DNA of 64,000 nt from Phoronis australis (Eukaryota; Phoronida; Phoronidae), in the NCBI GenBank assembly GCA_002633005.1, contig NMRA01000487.1, positions 62,001 to 126,000 of the forward strand. Reading direction: 5' to 3'. The translations under genes and the position numbers were made by a program. Shown here piece by piece: positions 57,741 to 64,000 of the stretch. Within the stretch, counting starts at the first letter, position 1. Every line of letters starts with the position of its first letter. The notes beneath the pieces were generated by a model. That model saw only the letters and a program-made list of their open reading frames with translations, was not told the origin of the DNA and searched no databases.

Positions 57741-59472
57741 GTGTTTTTGACCAAAGGGACCTCGACACGTGATAACCAGAGATAATGGCCAAACTACTTG
57801 CGGTACTTGCAGCACTGTGTGTGCTGGTGCTCATGGACCACGTGAATGTTGCTAGTGCCAGTAACGAGACCTGCATTATAAAGTCCCAATGTAAGACAGG
57901 AATAATTCTCCCCATGTGGATGCCGCAAGAGAATCTCAGTTCTGGAGACAGGGCCGCTAGAGGGGTTGTCTATTTCGCTGCCTTGCTTTTTTTCTTCTTG
58001 GGCGTGTCGATCGTTGCCGACCGCTTCATGGCAGCCATTGAGGTAATTACCTCCAAAGAAAGAGATGTTACAATTAAGAAACCTAATGGCGAGACCATTA
58101 TGGTTACAGTACGTGTGTGGAATGAAACCGTTTCCAATTTAACTTTAATGGCGCTTGGCTCATCGGCACCAGAGATCATGCTGTCCGTCATTGAGGTTTG
58201 TGGAAAGAAGTTTGAGGCTGGTGACCTCGGTCCTGGCACCATCGTGGGCAGTGCTGCTTTCAATTTGTTCATGATCATGGCTATATGTGTCTACGTCATC
58301 CCTGATGGTGAAGTGCGCCGCGTGAAACATCTGCGCGTGTTCTTTGTCACGGCAACGTGGAGCATCTTTGCCTATCTCTGGTTGTACCTCATCATTGCCC
58401 AGATCACCCCCGGCCGAGTGGACGTGGCTGAAGGCGTTATCACCTTCCTGTTTTTCCCAGTTACGGTGCTGACGGCATACGTAGCTGACCGCCGCCTCTT
58501 TCCTACTGTGTTCTTGTCGAAGCGGTATCGCAGAGGAATCCACAAAGGCGTGATGGTGCAGTCGGAGGGTCCCGGTGACCTGGAAATGGGCGCCAAGAAC
58601 CACATTGGGGAGGAAGATGGGGAGAAGGAGCCTGATGAGTTGCAGGAATTTGAGCAGCATAGGCACGAGTTCATCGAGATCTTGCGTGAACTGCGCAAGA
58701 AACACCCAGATGCCGACATGAAACACCTGGAGGAAATGGCAGAGATGGAAGTGATGAACAGGGGTCCCAAGAGTCGCGCGTACTACCGTATTCAGGCGAC
58801 TCGCAAGTTGACTGGTGGCGGTAACGTGATCAAAAAATCAAAACTGGAGAAGTTATCCAGCTTGGAGGATATTAAACTTGAAGATGATGGAATCACGCGG
58901 ATTTATTTCGAACCCGGTCACCACACTGTGATGGAGAATGTAGGGTCATTTCAGGCGACAGTCGCACGGCATGGTGGTAATTTAAACAATACTGTGTACG
59001 TAGACTACAAAACTGAAGACGGCACCGCGAACGCTGGGTCGGATTATGATTTTGCGGAAGGAACTCTAGTCTTCGGCCCTGGAGAGACTGAGAAATCTTT
59101 TGCATTAACGATAATCGACGATGATGTTTTTGAGGAGGACGAGCATTTCTACGTTAAGCTCAGCAATATTCGTGTTGGCGGTCTTGATGGCATGTTCACG
59201 AGCACCGATCACGACAGAGTCAAATTGGGCACCCCATCAACGCTGACCGTTATGATTCTGGATGATGACCATGCTGGTATATATCACTTTGAAGAACCAG
59301 AGGTTAAAGTAGTCGAGTCCATAGGAGAAGCACACGTCAAGGTCGTACGGTCGTCGGGAGCCCGCGGGTGTGTGGCTGTGCCGTATCGCACTATGGATGG
59401 CACGTCAAAAGGTTGCGGGGTCGACTTTCAGGACGCTGTTGGGGAGCTCATATTTGAAAACGACGAAACTGT
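57741..59472 (+). CDS. SLC8A: Sodium/calcium exchanger (SLC8A/NCX), large first coding exon; gene continues off the window
   Basis: Plasma-membrane antiporter exchanging about three Na+ for one Ca2+. Coding starts at the ATG at 57785; a likely acceptor (aacattccag) at 57731-57740 puts 44 bases of leader in the same exon. The exon ends at 59472 with a consensus GTGTAAGT donor, after 562 codons plus two bases. Visible in order: signal peptide (1-26), N-glycosylation site NET (27-29), first membrane segment near 61-80, alpha-1 ion-binding repeat NETVSNLTLMALGSSAPEIM (113-132) and GTIVGSAAFNLF (151-162), further segments to about 233, a basic XIP-like stretch (DRRLFPTVFLSKRYRRG), an acidic intracellular loop, the first Calx-beta domain with IIDDDVFEEDE (443-453), and the start of the second (AGIYHFEEPEVKVVES). 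A single large exon stopping inside the second Calx-beta domain resembles exon 2 of vertebrate SLC8A genes. The paralogue cannot be assigned. Confidence 0.96.
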
Positions 59473-60123
59473 GTAAGTACCATTTCTTTCTCAATCTATC
59501 CCCCTCCCCCTATTCGTAACGAGTGTAGATCTTGGCTTCTTTGCTTGTACATCCCATGGATGAAGTGGGAGAGATGTTGTCCTACTTATGCTGGATAAAC
59601 TTGATCATCATGGTCAAATTTCTCAATTTAATATTCGTAGATCGTCCTCTGAATGTTTGACCTCCCAGAAGTAGTCGGGTTTTGTGTACGATTCCAGTGC
59701 ACAGGTCTTACCAGTTGTCGTAAACTGTAAATGACACAGCCTGTGTCTGTACAATGCAATGAATAGTAACTGATTTTGCCACTTAATAGGTTTTTTATAG
59801 GCATGTGATTGTATTTAAGCTCAATACAAAATGACAATTCAGATCAATTTATTAGGTCTTGTTTGATACACCTGCTTAGGAACTATATCGTTCAGGTTTA
59901 ATGAAACTGTTAATAAGCAGAAAATAGTGGAATGGCAAGCCCTATTGTCAGGCTAACCGAACGACTCGGCTCACACACTTTTTCATTGTAGCTCCTCACT
60001 TTTGAACACAGATCACCTTACCAAGCAATTCACTGAATCGCAAATGGAAGTCGTATTTTGAGAACCAGTGTTTACTTTTGCTCTGAATGATGGGCATCAA
60101 ACTCAAAATCCGGGACCTCTGTA

Positions 60124-60236
60124 ACATGGGCGGCGCACCATAGGGGGCTATGGGGGGCTATAGCCTGCCCACTTTTTTCAGTGCTACGCTGCACATGGTC
60201 TATAGGCGATGCGCCACAGTGCTGCGCCGCCCATGT
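60124..60236. mobile_element. Miniature hairpin element with perfect 14-bp ends
   Basis: ACATGGGCGGCGCA and TGCGCCGCCCATGT form exact inverted ends around an interior with internal repeats (ggggctatgggggg, atgcgccacagtgctgcgcc). It is much more GC-rich than the surrounding intron. Confidence 0.75.
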
Positions 60237-63200
60237 GTATGTGACTACTACCCAGAGATGAGTGTGTTCAGGTAGCCTATGTGTGTGAGATGATAAATAA
60301 CATAAAATACCGTGGAATACTACCTCTGTTCTATGTCCATTGCCTCTAGTAAAGTAAAAGTCCTAATCTTTGTAGATTCTAATTTTCCAAGTTTAATTTT
60401 TTTTTTCATTCAGTCCGGTGTCATTAATTTTCACTGATTTTATTTTTCGAGGAGAGAGTGGAGACCTTGATCTTCTGAATATCTGATGGGTTATCACATA
60501 GACATGCAGAAGGCCTGCCTATAATAGATTTGGCTATTTTTAGCATGCCTTTGGTGTGCCTGTGTTTGCACAAGTTCTCTCCAGTCTGAACCTAAACACT
60601 ATGGAATAGCAGAGAAAATATTGACTTTTGCCTTTTATTGAATACTCAGTGAACTTTCAACACTGGCTGGACGTTTACAGTTGCAACTACTACAAGGCTG
60701 GCCGGGTACAATTCTCGTGAAATCCTAATGACACAGATCCACTTGTGGCGGACTGAAGTACAAATGCAGACAATGAGATACCAATGTATTTTGTTGACAA
60801 TTCAAATACATTCCCATTCTGATGGTTACACTCACACGTAGGGCTTCAGACCAGTTGCCTCAGTTTGACGTACATTTGAGCTAAGATAAACACCTAATAT
60901 GTTTTCGTTAATCATAATTATGTGTTCGGTCATGAATGGGCCTTTTATGAGTAAGTTTGTTTGTGCAGGCTTATGTAGGGTCCTTGTTGATACTCGGGGT
61001 AATGCAACGGGGCGTATGTCAATGTAACAAAAGGGACAGGAAACTTAGCCTTGATTTCCTTTTGTGCCTATATGATAAGAAATTAATTCCCCTTAGGTTT
61101 AAATAAAAGTCAGTGTCTGAGATCTTGGGTGTTTTTTTAGCTCTCTGTGACTAGCCAGTTAAAATATGCAATATGCCGAAACACCTATGTACGGAACCAG
61201 TGCTGTACCTTCCGGCTAAACCTGTTTTAAAATTCAGAACAAGAATAAAAATGCGTGAAGTAAAGTACATTAAGTTTTTGTCTTACTTAGAATATTGTCA
61301 TTGGATGAATTATATTTATTTCTGTATTTTAATGAGTTCGGATATACATTCTAAATGAAACTTCCAGATATTTAGGTTGAGCAAGGAAAGAAATAGTAAT
61401 TAAGCAAATTTGCAATGTGGCTGAAACAATGATTTTAACATTGGGGTAGATTTTAAATGGGGACTGATACAAGTGAGTCAGTTGCGCGTGCGCCCGTAGG
61501 CGAGGTGGCAGGGGTTATTGTCAGCATTCTGTCTTGGTTTGACTTGGTGATAAATTTGTGCATAAGGGAGCCAGGTCATTGAACGACAGCACAACTCTGA
61601 AATTGTGTTGACTGTGGTAGGTTTTTATCTTCTTATTCTTAGTATTCCCAATCAATACCTAATAATTGGGTAAATCTCTTCAACTACCCATCACCCATGC
61701 AACTTGATTTCTTCTGATATTGTCAGAGTATAAGCGCTCTCATGATGTTGATTGTACGCCTGGCTCTCAGAATCCTCCAAGTGGATAAATGTATAGACCA
61801 GCCTCGCGCCACAGCCTTTTTTTCTTTCGAGAATGTCAAATTGATTTCCCATTGGAAGAACAGATGCAATTAGCTGGGGATTGGTTTAGCTGGTCAAGTA
61901 GCTGTCATCATGACTTGTAGTATATTGTGTTAAGGTATTCACAGCTTGCTGATACAGTAATGTTATATAAATCCCCCTGTTTGCGAATGATTCAATTTAA
62001 GAAAAATTGATTTACTGTGTGAGTTATGACATGTGTTACCAGAGTTCTATATCTTGACAATTGACTTAAGACGTAAGTCAGAATTTTTAACATATGCTTC
62101 CATATCGGAATTACTTAACAAAGTTTTTGCCTTGTAATTACTAGCAAATCACAGTATTGAAAATTGATTACTAGTTTTTAAATTATCTGAGCCAGTATAA
62201 ATTTATTTTCAGAGACCTTGATGTACTTAAGCCTTGGCGAGATAAATTTATTCTTCAATTCACTTTTTACGAAATGGTTCCCAGTTAATTGCATGCTTAC
62301 CTGACTGTTTTGAATTAAAGGTTAAGAGAGATTGGCGGGCCCTCAGGATACACCCACTTGGGGGAGGGGTCTAAGCAATCATGTTTCAACAATGAGCGAT
62401 AATAAAACTATGGAAAACTACATGTGTTTAGGACAAGTCGAGAGCAGCATAAGCTCGCTTCTTTTGACCAAAAACTAATCTTAAATTGATATTCTTTCAG
62501 TCCATCACCAATGTTTTGTTTACTGTGGCAGTAACTATGAAATTGGCTCATTTCTTGGAACTGTTTCCCATCACCTCCCTGTTTTGCCCATTTGGTCTTC
62601 TGCGACTGAGTTGAGAGATTTTCTCTTTGTGTCTCGTGCAACTTGCTTCAGTTTCAGTACAATTCTAGGTAGTCTTTTGACTTTCAGATTTATTAGCTTT
62701 TCCTTGAAAAGGTGTGCTTTGAATTACTGTTAGTTGGCACCATGCAGTTTGCATTTGTTTAGTTCAGCTTTGTACAAGACGAATGGTCTTGTGACCTTCC
62801 TGTATTTGCCAAAAAGAATTTGTGAGGTGACACCTTGTGGGTTGCTACCCTACATGATAATGAATGGGCTTGTTGCCTCTGAAAAGTTTAAAGTTTGGCA
62901 TTCAAATTCAAGCATGGTTGAAATTCGTTGACGAAGAGCATTTTTATAAAATTTATGAAGACTGGTTATTTTGCTTGTTGGCTTTGAAACGAGATCCACA
63001 GAATGTTGATTTGCTTAATGTTTATTCTAAACTTGTAAAATGCTTTTTGCTTCTCAAACGTTTCCAAAGTTAGACGCAGCAATACTGTGTGGGAGACTTA
63101 AAATTAACAGCAGAGTTCTAACCCTGTGCAAAGTTAACTTGATGAGAAATTTTTTATGCTAAATTAAGCGTTCAAAGAAATGGCGTAGGTCATTTAAAAA

Positions 63201-63656
63201 ATCTGTTCGAGGTCATGCGCAACCATGATCAGAATCCCTTGGGGGTATCTCAGTTCTTGGATTCGTTGTGGACGATTCTGTTCCCATACCAGCAATCTGC
63301 ATTTGTAAGGAAAATGTGATCGTCACAAGATACCGTATTCTGTACTCTGAGCTTACTCTGTAATTCTCTGTCCTTTTGACACATAAAAATGGAATGCTGT
63401 CAGTGTGGGTGTAAAAATTAGAACAACAGCTTCACCATGTCAAGTGGGATAGTCTGTTAGTTCTAATTAACAATGCTAATTTAACATGCTACCTAGAACC
63501 GCTTTACTACACTTGTAAACCACAAACCATAATTTTTAAATAAAGTATGGGTCATGCATTCATTTGAGTTTTTTTACAAAAGTTGGATCTCATGTAAATT
63601 AATAGGTCACAGATGATTTAAAAAGTTGCTGACTACTAATTAAAATATTTAGAAGA

Positions 63657-63734
63657 GGCAGTGTGGCCCGGTTGATAAGTGCCCGCTTTCTTTACTCAAG
63701 GTCGTGGGTTCAAGTCCTACCAGGTCACACTGCC
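63657..63734 (+). repeat. tRNA-derived unit with long terminal stem
   Basis: Box A-like TGGCCCGGTTGATAAGTG and box B GGTTCAAGTCC are 43 bases apart, normal tRNA spacing. GTGGG/CCTAC forms a T stem, but the tRNA acceptor positions do not pair. Instead GGCAGTGTGGCC at the start pairs with GGTCACACTGCC at the end over 12 bases (one G-T). This points to a tRNA-derived short repeat rather than a working tRNA. Confidence 0.45.
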
Positions 63735-64000
63735 AAACCCTTGAGCCAGGTTTCTAGCTCCTCAGCTCGGTTTTAATCATATATTAATAAAGCATACAAA
63801 ATATTTCCAGGTGATCAGTGCAATGGGCCCACATGCGAGGCCTGCGCACATCTGGTACAACCTGTATCAGACCGCCTATAATTATTTTTTTATATATTAA
63901 AAAATTAAAATATTTTAAATTCCTGTTACAAAATGCCTATCCTGCCTAATTCTTGACAAGGTGGACCATTTCTGTAGTCAATGTGGCAATAGCCAGTTGA

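Larger units (their letters stand above)
59473..64000 (+). other. SLC8A intron, no further exon seen
   Basis: I looked for the rest of Calx-beta 2 (a K-T-I-x-V-x-I-I-D-x-E-E-Y-E type continuation) and the alpha-2 repeat and found neither. The stretch holds a hairpin element at 60124 and a tRNA-like unit at 63657. The open frame at 62864-63073 matches nothing I know. Confidence 0.6.

Noticed and set aside
58160-58770. Minus-strand open frames of 188 and 132 codons opposite the SLC8A exon
   Set aside because: They are antisense shadows of a strongly conserved coding exon; codon constraint on the plus strand leaves them open.
62864-63073. 69-codon ORF in the SLC8A intron as the next exon
   Set aside because: It does not resemble the rest of Calx-beta 2 or any exchanger segment and lacks a suitable acceptor.

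Overview
This window is invertebrate-type animal nuclear DNA. It is AT-rich, has large introns with GT-AG boundaries, and carries many short dispersed repeats. All confident genes are single-copy animal genes whose intron-exon structure can be read directly. The lineage cannot be fixed from the sequence. The gene repertoire and the dense miniature repeats fit a marine invertebrate, possibly a non-vertebrate deuterostome, but that is inference. Two single-base Ns (20926 and 27901) show it is a draft assembly.

Layout. (1) 1-2658, minus strand: the first three coding exons of ERCC2/XPD, a DNA helicase of TFIIH, running off the left edge. A GC-richer stretch at 2659-3780 lies behind it as a probable promoter island. 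(2) 5012-7306, minus strand: a broken acidic-protein gene of unknown function with about 15 copies of a 63-bp coding repeat. (3) 11841-29637, plus strand: a complete adenylosuccinate synthase gene with 12 coding exons (445 aa). Its penultimate exon is present twice because of an 825-bp duplication touching the N at 27901. (4) 32283-38902, minus strand: a complete NAA40 (NatD) gene with nine coding exons (240 aa), convergent with ADSS. (5) About 39.4-57.7 kb: a long stretch with no recognisable gene, holding repeats and a THAP-like relic. (6) 57785-59472, plus strand: the large first coding exon of a sodium/calcium exchanger (SLC8A family). The rest of that gene lies beyond the right edge, so 59473-64000 is intron.

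The genes are housekeeping or signalling genes with no evident common pathway: nucleotide excision repair and transcription, purine synthesis, histone N-terminal acetylation, and calcium extrusion. Nothing suggests an operon or a defence system.

The unexplained structure is mostly repetitive. It includes a terminal-inverted-repeat miniature element with five copies, a foldback element whose arms occur in inverted pairs, a 200-480 bp dispersed family with six copies, several one-off hairpin elements, and a tandem coding repeat whose palindromic core leaves long reading frames on both strands. A 210-codon ORF antisense to the ADSS 3' region is the best candidate for an unrecognised protein gene.
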